A stretch of 64,000 nt of DNA, taken from assembly GCA_037974665.1 (NCBI GenBank), contig CM075765.1, forward strand, positions 3,043,501-3,107,500. Reading direction: 5' to 3'. The position numbers were made by a program, and so were the translations under genes. How positions within the stretch are numbered: the stretch's first letter is position 1; every line of letters begins with the position of its first letter. The stretch is from Ehretia macrophylla. Its lineage: Eukaryota; Streptophyta; Magnoliopsida; Boraginales; Ehretiaceae. This document shows, piece after piece, positions 11,605-23,717 of this stretch. The notes under the pieces are model-generated. The model saw only the letters and a program-made list of their open reading frames with translations. It was not told where the DNA came from and ran no database searches.

Positions 11605-12600
11605 CAACTAATTCCAACCACTACAACAACATTTATTCAACAATGAACCAATAACTCAACTTTAATACCCGAAAAATAGAAATACATGCTACTACCGTTC
11701 AAAACTTAAATAAACGCACATAAATGATCATTGGCAACTATCGAGCAATAATCTAACAACAATTTAACAAAACATCAGCTAAAAATACAGTTATATAAAA
11801 TTGACATAAAATAGTATATTGAGATCTAGAACTTTTCTCTCACATTTGATGCAAACTAAGGTTAGAAATAGGTAGAATGGATGCCCAATAAGCAAAATCA
11901 AGCTTTGAACGACTCAATTCGGCTTTGAAATGCAAAATCTATAAGAAAAATGCTTTGAAAAACCTTGAAAATGACTTTTTTCTTCTCCCTCAAGGGCTCA
12001 CGGTTTTGTGGGTGTTTTTGTGGTATTTTTGGCTGAAATTGTTAATATATAAGTTAAATGAAAAGTCAAAGCAAGACTAAATGGTCAAACTTGACAAAAA
12101 CTAAGTTTAAAATGCAAAAGACTAAGTTAACCCTCATTTTCAATGCATTTTGCAATTGTGCCATTTTAGAAATATTTAAAATGAAATATAATTTGTATTT
12201 AATATATATTAGGTCAATGAAAGTCAACGCAAGAATCGTTTTGAGCAGAAATCAATATTTTAGCTTAAAAACTTACATTTTTGCCCATAGAATCTATTTA
12301 AATTACTAATCAGTTTCAGAAATAATTTTTATTAAAATACGGGTCTATTAATAATGGATGACTAGGTTTTAAGACTTTTAAAACACCCGTGTCCAAATTT
12401 TAGCAAACGTGTGTTCAAAACAATATTCACAAAAATTGACGATAAAATTTTCAATGCCGATTTTTATGAAACTTTCATGAATGCTCACATAGCATGTAAT
12501 AGGAGTATAAATCACAAAATTAAGTGCATTCTAACTCATATAACACATATACTGGTCAAAACACACAATTTCACGTACAGATGAAATCTGAGCTTTCACA
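11605..12600 (-). mobile_element. LTR(b), second part
   Basis: LTR(b) resumes directly after the solo-LTR target duplication and runs to GCTTTCACA at 12600. The following TTGTCCCTCTTT is the polypurine tract on the minus strand, so LTR(b) is also the 3' LTR of the right unit. Short frames here (for example 12058-12309, paralleled at 15950-16201 in LTR(c)) are repeat sequence. Confidence 0.85.
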
Positions 12601-13902
12601 TTGTCCCTCTTTAAAATAATTGCGTCCGCGCAATTCCTGCTTGATCCTTAGAGTAGCTCAGGTGCGGTTGACTCAAACATACGAAATAAAAGACCGAATA
12701 CCAAATCCCAAAAACCAACTAAGAACACCAAGTAGGAACATCGAATAAGCTCATCGAATAAAAATTCCTAAACAAAAAGCTTTAATAGGAACGCTGAATA
12801 AAAATACCGACTTGGATTTTTGAAGACTATTTACTAATAAAATTTCTGAAGAAGATTGCCAATCATGAATCCCCGGATAGAACATCGATCAAGAATACCA
12901 ATGAAACCTCAACAAGATCACCGAGCGAGAATACTGTATAATAATCCTGAAATAAGAACTCTAGATAACACCATATAAGAATTTCATAGAAGAATACCGC
13001 ATTAAAATACCAAAGAAGAATTCCAAAGAAGTATACTGAATAAGAATCTCTATATAGAAATCCCGAGGAAGAATGCCGAATAAAATCACCATTTACCAAA
13101 AGAATCCAAATAAGAATTCCAAAGAGGATACTGAATACCAAAAGTCATATACCGAATAAGAACACCAAACAAGAATTCCGAATGAAGATACCGAAGAAAA
13201 GCCAAAGGCCGATCATTAAATACCAACTCCGAGCATTGAGTACCACCTACTAATCACCATAACATTTGATCTACTGTTCATTCTTCTGTTAATCCACTTT
13301 TAGGGAGATCCGCTACTAACTGACTCTTTCAGGGGAAGAGATTACTTACTATTTTACGGGTAATGCATGTACACAGTTAATAACATATAAAGTAAACTGC
13401 TTATAACACACATAACACATTTAGTTCAATTTGCTCATTCTATGAAGCTAGTAACTATGTTAGAGTCGAGTAATACCTAATCAAATTTGCAAGATATCTA
13501 GCACAATTTAAAATGTAATCTACATAAGATAAATTCACACATTACTACTAATATCTAAAGCACGTACCCAGGAAATCAATTAAACACACATAATGTCACA
13601 TAAATGTACTAAATACACAATCTTCACATAATCAAATTGAGCACGTACCACCCACTGGTCACATAAAACACATTGAGCACGTAAGGCAAGTTATTCACAT
13701 AAAGCACATTGACCACATTTAATTTACTCAACACATAAGGCATATTGATCACATAGAAAGTTAGTCACTTAAACAAATTAATCACATAAACATATTAATA
13801 TGTAGTTCACTTTACACTTAACATACATTCATGTCAAGACCACTACTCACATTTCGAGGATACCCCGACTGACAGCTAAACATGCGCACTGATACTACTT
13901 AA
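12601..13902 (-). mobile_element. Non-coding internal region 2 of the LARD-like element
   Basis: This is collinear with internal region 1: the same polypurine tract, the same GAATAAGAA-type degenerate repeats (about 12690-13240), the same CACATAA-rich stretch and a decayed PBS. It lacks the poly(A) retrocopy and therefore marks the empty insertion site. No coding motif is visible. The 92-codon open frame at 12863-13141 arises from the repeats. Confidence 0.8.
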
Positions 13903-16490
13903 TGTTACGCCCCAACTCGACCCCCCTTACGATCAGTCAGGATGCAACGAAATTTTGGCAATATAATATCTGCAACATGGACATCAGGGCTCTAAACCAA
14001 CCCTTTATACTACATACAATCAACTCTAAATTTCAACAACAACTCCACAATCATTTCAACATCATACAACACATTCAATCCCCATATTTTTACCAACCAT
14101 ACAACATCCCAACCATAGGTTATAAGCCACTGTTGCAACAACAAACCATAAGTTATACCATACACATGCATAATATATATAAAGCTAGTCTATCAACCTA
14201 TTCATGTTCCAAAAGTAAGACAACTAAACTAGCATAATACTTTCCAATACTTTATAACATCTTATACAATACATACTCCAAAGTAAATACAATGCAACTG
14301 GTTCTAATACATCTTATACAATACATACTCCAGAGTCTTATCAGCCAAGACATCACGGATAAGACTCTGGCATATAAGACTGGTCCACATAATGCACATT
14401 CTCAGCTTCTTGAGGCATGAACTAGAAATTTGGTTCAGTAACACCTGATTTCCGCAAACGAATGAGAGTGAGCTTATATAAAACAAAGCCCAGTGAGGAA
14501 TTCGATAGATCTTTGATAACATTTACTTTACCACTTTGGAAATCGTCTTATGAGCAACAACATACAATTAACACTGATAACAATACAAATATAGTAACAA
14601 TAGTAACCACACAATAAGGATACGGTACACTTGTTGAAGAAGCTCCATAAACCGTTTCAATGCTCTTTAACTCCTCCAACCCATTGACACAATCTTGAGG
14701 TACCTTATTTTAGACCCACACTCCATTGCATCTCCACCCATGCGAGATAGGGATTAGCCATGATAACTGTGGCAGCAAGCCGGGATGCCTCTTGATATGA
14801 CACAATATTATCATAGCTCACAACAATGACTCCTTCAATTCAAGAAGTCAACAACGAGGGTTGCCCGATTCCCGACTCTTGACTCTTTACCTTTTGAGAG
14901 ATCAGCAACGAAAGTACCCGATTCCCAGTATTCCAACAATCAACCATCAATTAACAATGTTGAAACTCTATACATTTCGAGAGATCAGCAACAAAAGTGT
15001 CCGATCCCCGGCACTTCAACAATCAACCATCAATTAACAATATTTCAACAATCAATTAAACAACATTTAAACAATCAACAACTATACAATTCTAAAACAA
15101 TTAAGCTAGATGGCAAAGTAGGCCATCCAACTCAACATGCAATTTAACATTCATTCAACCCCGAACCTAATCAACAATAAACCAAGAATCAACTACCCAA
15201 ATGACCCAAGACAATATTTCATCATTTTAATGAAAGACTACACAAACTTCTAAAAGTCATAACTTACAATCTAGAAATCCTATAACCTCCAAACCACTTT
15301 CTATCACTCAACCATACATGCAACTACAATAACCCCACCAGAAACCAACCAAAAGCCATCCAAAACAAGCCCAACAACCCTAATTTTGAAATGCACCATG
15401 GCTGAATTTTCCGGAATTTTACCACGACATCCAAACCAAAAATTCGGCATTACAACATTACTACTCCATAATTAACAAAATTTTAGAAGCAACAACCAAC
15501 CAATTCCAACCACTACAACTACATTTATTCAACAATGAACCAATAACTCAACTTTAATACCAGAAAAATTGAAATACATGCTACTACTGTTCAAAACTTA
15601 TATAAACACACATAAATGATCCTTGGCAACTACCAAACAATAATCTAACAATAATTTAACAAAACATCGGCTAAAAATATAGTTATATGAAATTGACATA
15701 AAATAGCATTTTGAGATCTAGAATTTTTCTCTCACATTTGATGCAAAATAAGGCTAGAAATAGGTAGAATGGATGCCCAACAAGTAAAATCAAGCTTTGA
15801 ATGACTCAATTCGTCTTTGAAACACAAAATCTATGAGAAAAATTATTTCAAAAACCTTGAAAATGGCTTCTTTCTTCTCCCTCAAGGGCTCACGGTTTTG
15901 TGGGTGTTTTTGTGGTATTTTTGGCTGAAATTGTTAATATATAAGTTAATTGAAAAGTCAAAGCAAAACTAAATGGTCAAACTTGACAAAAATGAAGTTT
16001 AAAATGCAAAATACCAAGTTAACCCTCATTTTCAATGCATTTTTCAATTGTGCCATTTTAGAAATATTTAAAATGAAATATAATTTGTATTTAATATATA
16101 CTAGGTCAATGAAAGTCAACGCAAGAATCGTTTTGAGCAGAAATTACTATTTTAGCTTAAAAACTTACCTTTTCACCCGTAGAATCTATTTAAATTACTA
16201 ATCAGTTTTAGAAATAATTTTTATTAAAATATGGGTCTATTAATAATAGAGGACTAGGTTTTACGATGCTTAAAACACCCGTGTCAAAATTTTGTCGGAT
16301 GAGTGTTCAAAATACTATTCACAAAAATCGATGATAAAATTTTTAATGCCGATTTTTACGAAACTTCATGAATGCTCACATAGCATGTAATAGGAGTATA
16401 AATCACAAAATTATCGTATTCTAACTCATATAACACATATACAGGTCAAAACACGCAATTTCATGTATAGATAAAATTTGGGTTTTCACA
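13903..16490 (-). mobile_element. LTR(c), outer 5' LTR of the array
   Basis: A full-length 2588-bp LTR, plus strand TGTTACGCCC to GGTTTTCACA, in minus orientation. It is collinear with LTR(b), including the 83-bp tandem duplication. The base next to it outside (GTTTG) does not match the five bases outside LTR(a) (CTCGG), so the array as a whole has no target duplication, as expected if it arose by unequal exchange or was truncated. Confidence 0.85.
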
Positions 16491-17658
16491 GTTTGGGTTG
16501 TTATAGAGGACGTGTACATGTTAAAAGTGGTTCAATTGCTCGGTTGTATGGTTGGTAGATTGTTAAATGAACATGATATATGAATGTAGTCGGGAATCAA
16601 CCTACTTTGTTGATTTCCCTTATTTGTCATGATTACGTGAATACGTGAATACAAGAATATGAATGTGATGCATATGATTGCAACTATTATCTAGACACGG
16701 TAGTTCATGTTGCATTGGGCGGCATAGGGCTTGTAAAGCATTGACACGGCTACCGATGTTCTAATCCCTACCTGAATGAACAAAGTACTTCATAAGGGTT
16801 TGGGTTGTTGGTGGTGTACATCCGGAGTACATTTGGTACCTGGGTAGGGTTCGTGATCGGTGCGCGGGGAAACGACTTCAACAAAATGAGCGTATCCTTA
16901 CTACGTGTTTACATAATTTACATATTTTTCTTTAGTTATGCTTATTGCTTAATGATGTGCATGGCATGGCTTCAAAAGGGATTTACAAAGTTAAAATATT
17001 GTCCAAAACTTCCCGTGCGTTGTCCCCCCTTGCTGAGTTTGTGTAAACTTACCCCATTTCCTAACAACATTTCAGGTGGATCAGAGTTAGAGCCTCGAGG
17101 AGATTGGAAGTGAACTCTTTGTATTCTTGCTTTGGATGATGTTTTATCATTTGTGTAATATATAGATTATGATGTATTGGGAGGATTATTGTGGAGATGT
17201 ATTCTTGGGCATTTAAGAGTTGTTGCGAGGACTTGTTGTTGTATATTCTTGAATGTATTTGGAAAGTAGTTTTATGGCTTGAGCCTTTGATCTAGTGGTA
17301 TGTTGTCTATATTGGGATGTTTAGAAGACTTTATTGTCATGTCATATAGAGTGGTATTGTTATATGTGGTTGAGTTCTTCTGCGTGCAAGTACATGGTTA
17401 GTCCACAGTACAAAGGAGACTCTATCCGTTTGTCGGGTCCAGGCTTGTACTTGAGATGTTTCAATGGTTGGTTGTATTGTTTTATGGATATTAGTGTACG
17501 GGCTAATGTAGTGTGCCTTAGCGGACTTAAGAGAAGTGATCTTCTTAAGGCCGTGGCATCACGATCCTAGGTTGTTTGTGGCTTACGTAAGTTTGAATTC
17601 TTTTCTTTTCTGTGGTATCAAAGACGGTATTTAGTGATTGAAAAATGGGGTTGTGACA
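16491..17658 (+). mobile_element. Truncated LTR relic inside a Copia gag
   Basis: Plus-strand LTR-like sequence lacking its start. It shares with the solo LTR at 17767-20082 the AACCTACTTTGTT block (16606), the TTGCTGAG/ACTTACCCC segment near 17030-17055 and a GTACAAAGGAGACTC-type U5 segment near 17410. It ends in GTGACA at 17658, where Copia gag sequence on the minus strand starts. A TGGTATCAAAGAC near 17610 resembles a decayed PBS. The open frames at 16805-17113 and 17334-17570 have no recognisable protein content. Confidence 0.55.
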
Positions 17659-20600
17659 CCTTGCCCTTTTTCCTTCAAATTCTTAAGGTACTCTAGACAG
17701 TTCATCTTCCAATGTCCTTCCTTCTTACAATGGAAACACTTTCCTTGCCTTGCTACTTTCTCTTTCTATAATACCCGGGCCCGGAACATAAAATTTTTCT
17801 GTTTTTTTTTTTTTTCTGAAAATTATATATTTCTTATATTTTGTGATATTTAAATTTTATTCGTTCATCGCTGCAAAGTGCATTGCATATTGAGAGTGGT
17901 AGCTAGAAAATGATTTCTAGTCATCAGCAAATAATGCGAATAGTTTTTAGTCTTTTAATTTTTAGTATTTTAGTTTTAGTTGTTAGTTTAGTAGAATTAT
18001 AGTTTTTATGCATTCTTTAACTTAATTTGTGTACAAGATAACTAACTCTGACCAATCTAAGACCTTTGACCTTTGACTTAACATTGTCATCTTTTAATAT
18101 AAGCATAATATACATACAAAACAAACACAAAGAAAAAAAAAGAAGGAGAAATCGAAACTTCAAGGGAAAAAGAGAAAAAAAAAGATTTTTCACTCAAATC
18201 TTCAAATCTTTGCGTGTGCTTGCACAAGATCATTCCCATGGTTGTCAACGTTATTTTCCTAGCATCTAGTAGTGGCTAAGGTGTTGGATGCATCGTTATT
18301 TGCACATTTGGATATTTTGTATCTAAACTTTAATTTTTGAGATTTATGCGTAGATCGTTATTTTAACTATTTTATTGCTTGGAGAATGTTCCTTGATGAT
18401 TGTAGGACATGTATTTATAAGTTTTTAGAATTTTCTACGGTTGAATTTGGCTATTGCAATTTAAATTGTTAATGGAATAGTAAATTATGAATAGTAAACC
18501 CTTGTTTTGTAAATTTTGTTTCGTATTGCGTTCTGTTGATGTGGAAAGGTGCTAGATATGCTAGAATGCTTAAATGTATGATTTATTTGGGCTGTGTAAT
18601 GGAAAAATAAAAAAAAAATACCTTGGTTTATGTTGGGGTGGTTTTGGTTGAGGTTGTTAGTTCTTCGTTTTGCGTGATGGCATTGTCTCGAGAGGCCATG
18701 GAAGCACTTTTGGTGTGGTTATGGCATTGGTTGGATGTTTGGTTAGGGTAGTTGTAGTTCAAACGATCAAAGGGAGAAATCGGGGCTTTGCGGGAATTCT
18801 AGGTTAAAGTAGGGTTTTGTGGCTTTTAGTCATGCCTTATGGTGTCTTAGGATGGGTGGTGAAGTCGGTTTCCAAAACTCGTGGCTCGTTTGGAAGTAGT
18901 ACCATTTTGAAAGTTGGGGCTGTTGTGTGATTTTGTTGGTTTTTATAATGCTTTGCTTTTAAAATGCTAGTTGCTGTTTATTATGCTTGTTATACTTGTT
19001 TATGATTGAAATGTATATCAATTATTCCTATTGCGTTCGAGGGTAACCTACTTTGTTATTCTCCCATACATGGCTCTTTCGCTCGATTGTTGCATTGTAT
19101 ATTGTATTACATTCATAGAGTTAGGGGAGGGTGTGATAAGCCTCTCTGAGTAGCCTCGGGTTGCCAAGGTTGGTTGCTCTAGCTCCGTGTCCTATTCCAT
19201 TTCTTGCTTGGGTTTCTGCCCAGGGAGATTTGGGTTGTAGTATTGATTGGGTACTTCCGAGGTATTCCAAACTGAAGTTATAAGGTGGTTGGGCCGGCGC
19301 ATCGCCATCAGATTCGTGAATGGAAGTTGCTCATGGAAAGTGAATTGTATCATTTAATTGAGTGGTTATAGCCTTGGTGCTTAAAATGCTTGTTTTGGCT
19401 TATTTGATTGGCTTAGTCTTGTGTTCTTAAATGTTTAGATTGATTGACCTATTTGACTATTTGCATTCACTCTTCTCTCGCCTCCGTCCCGTGAGACCGT
19501 TTAACCCTTGCTGAGCAATAGTTTTTGCTCATCCTTTTCTATATCATATTTTACAGAAGTAGTTGAGGCTGTTCCTATTAAGGTGGTCGAGGAGGATGAG
19601 GAGCAAGTGGAGGTGTTCCTTTGATTGTGCTTTCTTTGCTTAGCTAGTGGTTGGTTGCCAGACTTTTGTGCTGGGTCATGCTTGATGTACATGTTGCTTG
19701 GTTGTCGCTTTATTTTGAGGCTTGTAGCCTTGTTTGTTGTTCTATTGAGGCCTCTATGGTCTTGTGTTGTATAAGCTGAAAGTTCGTAAAGTTGTAAAGA
19801 TTGTACTCGAATGACCAGTGAACGGATTGCATGCTAATGGCTTTAACTGCTTAGTGGCATAAGTATCTGTGTAGTATGCATGACATTTTGGGTTTTTATC
19901 AAGTTGGTTAATGAAAGAATGTATGTATTCAAACGAAGTTGTCTTGTTTCAAATGAATATTGTAGTTTCCGCGTGTATTCTATTGAATGTAGGGATTTCA
20001 GATCGTCCACGGTACAGAGGAGACTCCGTTCGTGTGTTGAGTCCGGACTTGGGCTTTTGCGGGGTCGGGTCAGGGAGTGACACATTCTCTTTGGACATAT
20101 CTCTAGTAGGCTTGCCGTAATGGTCTTCTTACTCATCTTCTTCTTTTTCTTCTTCTTCTTCTACTTTTTAGTTGATGAGGAAGAGGCAAATGCTAACACC
20201 ATTTTCTTACCTTTTCCTTTGAACTGCCCTTGATATACGACTAACATATTCAAGAGTTGAGGTAAGGTGTGCTTAATATCATTCATTTAGAAATTGACGA
20301 TGAACGAGTGAAAAGATTCAGGAAGTGACTAAAGTATTAGATTTGTCTACAAGTTCAAATCCATAGAGAAATTCAAGAATTCAAGACGTTCGGTTAAACC
20401 GTTCATCTTAAGAATATGCACATTAACATCTGATCCCTTACTCATCCTCAATCGGAATACTCCCCTAGATATCCTATACCTAGCAACCTTGTACTTCACA
20501 CCATACAATTCTTATTTGTGTTTGATGATTTCAGTGATATCTTCCATGCCCTCATGTTGTCGTTGAAGCTCATTTGAAATTGAAGCCAAAACATAGCTCC

Positions 20601-20853
20601 TGACCTTCAATGCATCATCTCGCCATTCCTTATATATCCATTTCCTATTTATTGCCTCTTCTGGCAACTCAGGAAGTGAACCATCAAGCACATATTCAAT
20701 CTTTTCAGAACCTAGAATAATTTTCAAGTTGTAGAACCAGTCATCAAAATTCAGTTTGGTCAAACAATTCTTATCTAAGATGGATGGTAGAGGATTCATT
20801 TTTGACATAAAGTAGCATAAAATAATTAAATTGTAATTAGGTAAATGTATCAT
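17659..20853 (-). pseudogene. Ty1/Copia gag pseudogene, split by a solo LTR
   Basis: Read on the minus strand from 20853: an N-terminal block at 20512-20853 has the Copia gag hallmark of a small start region followed by KLNFDDWFYNLKIILGSEK and a YVLDGSLPELP segment. The frame then decays through 20083 (nonsense codons in the segment with LESLPES-like and GQFKGKGKK motifs). It resumes beyond the inserted LTR at 17659-17766 with a zinc knuckle of the form CX2CX4HX4C (CFHCKKEGHWKMNC). The two parts join in the same frame if the LTR and one target copy are ignored. The C-terminal end is cut by the LTR relic at 17658. The element makes no functional product. Confidence 0.85.
17767..20082 (+). mobile_element. 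Solo LTR (2.3 kb) within the Copia gag
   Basis: The sequence runs from TATAATACCCGGG (probably a mutated TGTAATACCC) to GGGAGTGACA and is flanked by CTTTC (17762-17766) and CATTC (20083-20087), a 4/5 target duplication. It splits the Copia gag exactly before its zinc knuckle. The family is distinct from the 9150-11599 LTR but has the same CCTACTTTGTT block (19047) and a GGTACAGAGGAGACTC U5 segment (20011). Neither internal region nor PBS is attached. Confidence 0.85.
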
Positions 20854-21354
20854 TAGCTATTCAATTTGGGACTTTAAATCAAATAGTATCCCACTTAAAT
20901 TTTCAAATCCTATCCTTCACTAGTAGAAAATAGAAAATCAAATAAGTGACTTTCTAGTGGATTGGTGACCTATTAATTTTTGTTTCACCTCACATTATAC
21001 TTTTTTGGTGAATCAAAAACTAATAGGTAAATGACACTTATTCAGTGTAACTCATACAAATCCCAATTTTTCCTACCTAAAATCCCTTTGACCTCACATT
21101 ATAGATTTTTGGCCTCTAAGATTATTTAAGTTAGACCTATTATCCTAGGAAACTTGGATCAGTGCAACACTGACACCTCACATTATAGATTCTTGGTGGC
21201 CAGTAAGAATCCAAAATTCCCACATCTCATGCTTATATAGACTTAATTAATATATTAATACAAATAAATAACCGCTATGTGTCCATAGCCAACTATTTAC
21301 TTGCTTAATATAAAAATTAATCTATGATAATGGAAGACAATGATATAATCTATC
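20854..21354 (-). other. Probable Copia leader sequence with a triplicated 13-mer
   Basis: About 500 bp upstream of the Copia gag start, with no coding content on either strand. It contains three exact copies of the 13-mer ACCTCACATTATA (20987, 21091, 21175), each followed by a T-rich run and TGG. I infer an untranslated leader of the Copia element; no PBS or LTR boundary is recognisable. Confidence 0.4.
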
Positions 21355-22320
21355 TATCACGCCCAAACCTGGCCCATAAGAAGAACCAAGGAAGCCTAGC
21401 TCGGACGTGATGGGACACGAACACGAAAGCGCTAGAAATAAGAACATCCACAAGACAGGCATACACAAACTCATCATACAATCCTAAAAGATCATGACTT
21501 GTATATATTTAAACAACATTCTTTAACGGAAGCATTAAAGTTTACATTCATTCTCCCTTGGCAAACATCTGGCGTTCTAACAAGTAAACATTCAGAATGT
21601 AAGTCCAGCTAAGTGTGATCACGATTCATGTGGCCAACCATATATACAACAAAATACTAGACTATAAGTGAGCAACAAGTGCCAAACATATAACTACGAG
21701 GACTTCAAGAGTCAGGTACACAAAAGATCAAAAGCCAACAACATGTTCTTTACATCTAAACACGTCAATCATGTTGCACGTTCTCTAATTCATTATCAGC
21801 ATCATCATGCACAACATTCGCATCAAGAACACTTGTAGCATGCAAGAAAGAGGGTGAGTTAAACAGACTCAGTGAGGAATGACTCGGGGTTTTGGGAACT
21901 TTAACCTAAAACTCTTTGGCACGTTAGTAACAACATACATGAAAGAAGCACGTAACCATATTCGCTTAAATCATACATATTCAAGGATACGCATAGGAAC
22001 ACTTGTTGATGACGATGCTTGGATCTCTTCACGAACATAACACATAACCAAACTTGTCATTCCTGCGTGTGTACTCATGATGTACACAAATCCTCTCGGA
22101 ATAGTATACACGGACCATACAAGAGGGACTAGCACATGATAGTCAAGTTTGCACCGGCAAGCCCTATGCTACCTAGTGTTCCAACATACTACCATTGCGA
22201 ACTCAAATTACAACCCTACACTTCATGAACATTCAACATGCACATGTAACACATCTCATGCAATCACATCGCTACATATTCACGCTTCTCGTAAACACAT
22301 ACACACGTAGAGAGATCAAC
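21355..22320 (-). mobile_element. Truncated LTR relic, minus orientation
   Basis: It begins TATCACGCCCAAACCTGGCCC, an LTR terminus of the TGTCACGCCC type with one change, and runs to 22320 where another LTR starts. The organisation resembles the 17767-20082 family read in reverse, but no second terminus is present. It has no coding content. Confidence 0.55.
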
Positions 22321-23717
22321 TGTAACGCTTCAACTCGACCCCACTTACAATCAGTCAGGATGCAACGAAATTTTGGCATATAACGTTTGTAATACGGACA
22401 TCAGGGCTCTAAACCAACCCTTTATAATATCATACAACCAACTCCAAACATCAACAACAACTCAACAACTACTTCAACAACAAACAACACAACCGATTCC
22501 ATATATTAAACAACCATTCAACAACCCAACCATAGACTATATGCCTTTGTTTCAACAACATACATAGGCTATATCATACATTCACAAAATAGATTATAAA
22601 CCAGTCTAGCAATCTAATCATGTTCAAAAGAAAGACTACTGGACTAGTATTATACAAGTCCTTATCTCTAAGTAAGTTATACAATACAACATATTACAAA
22701 AATTAGGACAAACTCATGGAAATGACTCCGGCACATAAGACTCGTCCACGTAAGGCACATTCTCAGCTTCCTGAGGCATGTACCCGTAATCCAATTCAGT
22801 AACACCTGATTGCAGATAACAAATGAGAGTAAGCTTATATAAAACAAGCCTAGTGAGGAATTCTATAGATCTTTTTGAAAACATTTACTTTACCCTGTAG
22901 GAAAATCATCTCATAAACAACAATAATAACAACCTCATTAACATCAACTTTTCAACAATAATAACAACCTCATTAACATCAAATTTTCAATTCAATCACA
23001 TAAATGACCATTCAATTGTAAAAGGATACACTAGTTGGTGTAGCTCCATACGCCATCACGGTCTCAACCGACTTCTTGTAACTCCCATAATACATAACCG
23101 AGGTACCTTATCTAGCCCCTCCCTCCATGGCATCTCTGCCCATGCGAGCTTGGGGTAGTCTATGATAGTTATGATATTATCAACCCGACAGCCCAATGCT
23201 GCTTGAGAGGTGGCACACACTTATCGAGATTCATGACAATAATAATAATCATTCACATTACGGGAGGACAACAAAATTAGGTTGCCTATCTCCTAGCATC
23301 ATCAATCATCAATCAGTTAACAACATTTCAACAACATAACTTCAATTAATCAATTAATAACTAAACAACTAAGTTAGATGACAAAGTAGGCCACCCAACT
23401 TACGTGCATCAATCCACATATCCAAACCCGAATCTAACTAACAACAACCCAAGAGTCAACCACCTAAACACTACCCAAACAACCAAAGACAACATTTCAA
23501 CATTTAAAGAAAGACTATACAAACTTCCGATAATCATAACTTACAATCTACTAATCCAATAACCTCCAAACCACTTTCTATCACTCACCCACTCATGCAT
23601 CTACATTAGCCCTCTCGGAAACCAACCATAACCCATCTAAAACAAGCCCGACAACCCTAATCTCGCAATCCACTAAGGCTGAATTTTTCGTACTTTCACC
23701 ATGACATCCAAACCAAA
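22321..23717 (-). mobile_element. Truncated Ty3/Gypsy LTR of the main family
   Basis: Plus strand TGTAACGCTTCAACTCGACC matches the conserved terminus of LTR(a)-(c). The CAGTCAGGATGCAACG block, the ACAAAGTAGG block at 23382 and the GACATCCAAACCAAAAA block at 23703 follow in order. Homology stops at about 23717, half-way through an LTR, so the remainder is deleted. Its divergence from LTR(b) suggests a separate insertion. Confidence 0.8.

Noticed and set aside
12058..12309. Repeated 83-codon frame (also at 15950-16201)
   Set aside because: It lies in LTR(b) and LTR(c) at the same LTR position and differs by substitutions that show no coding constraint.
2502..16495. Target-site duplication around the three-LTR array
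   Set aside because: CTCGG and GTTTG do not match; the outer left LTR is also chimeric.
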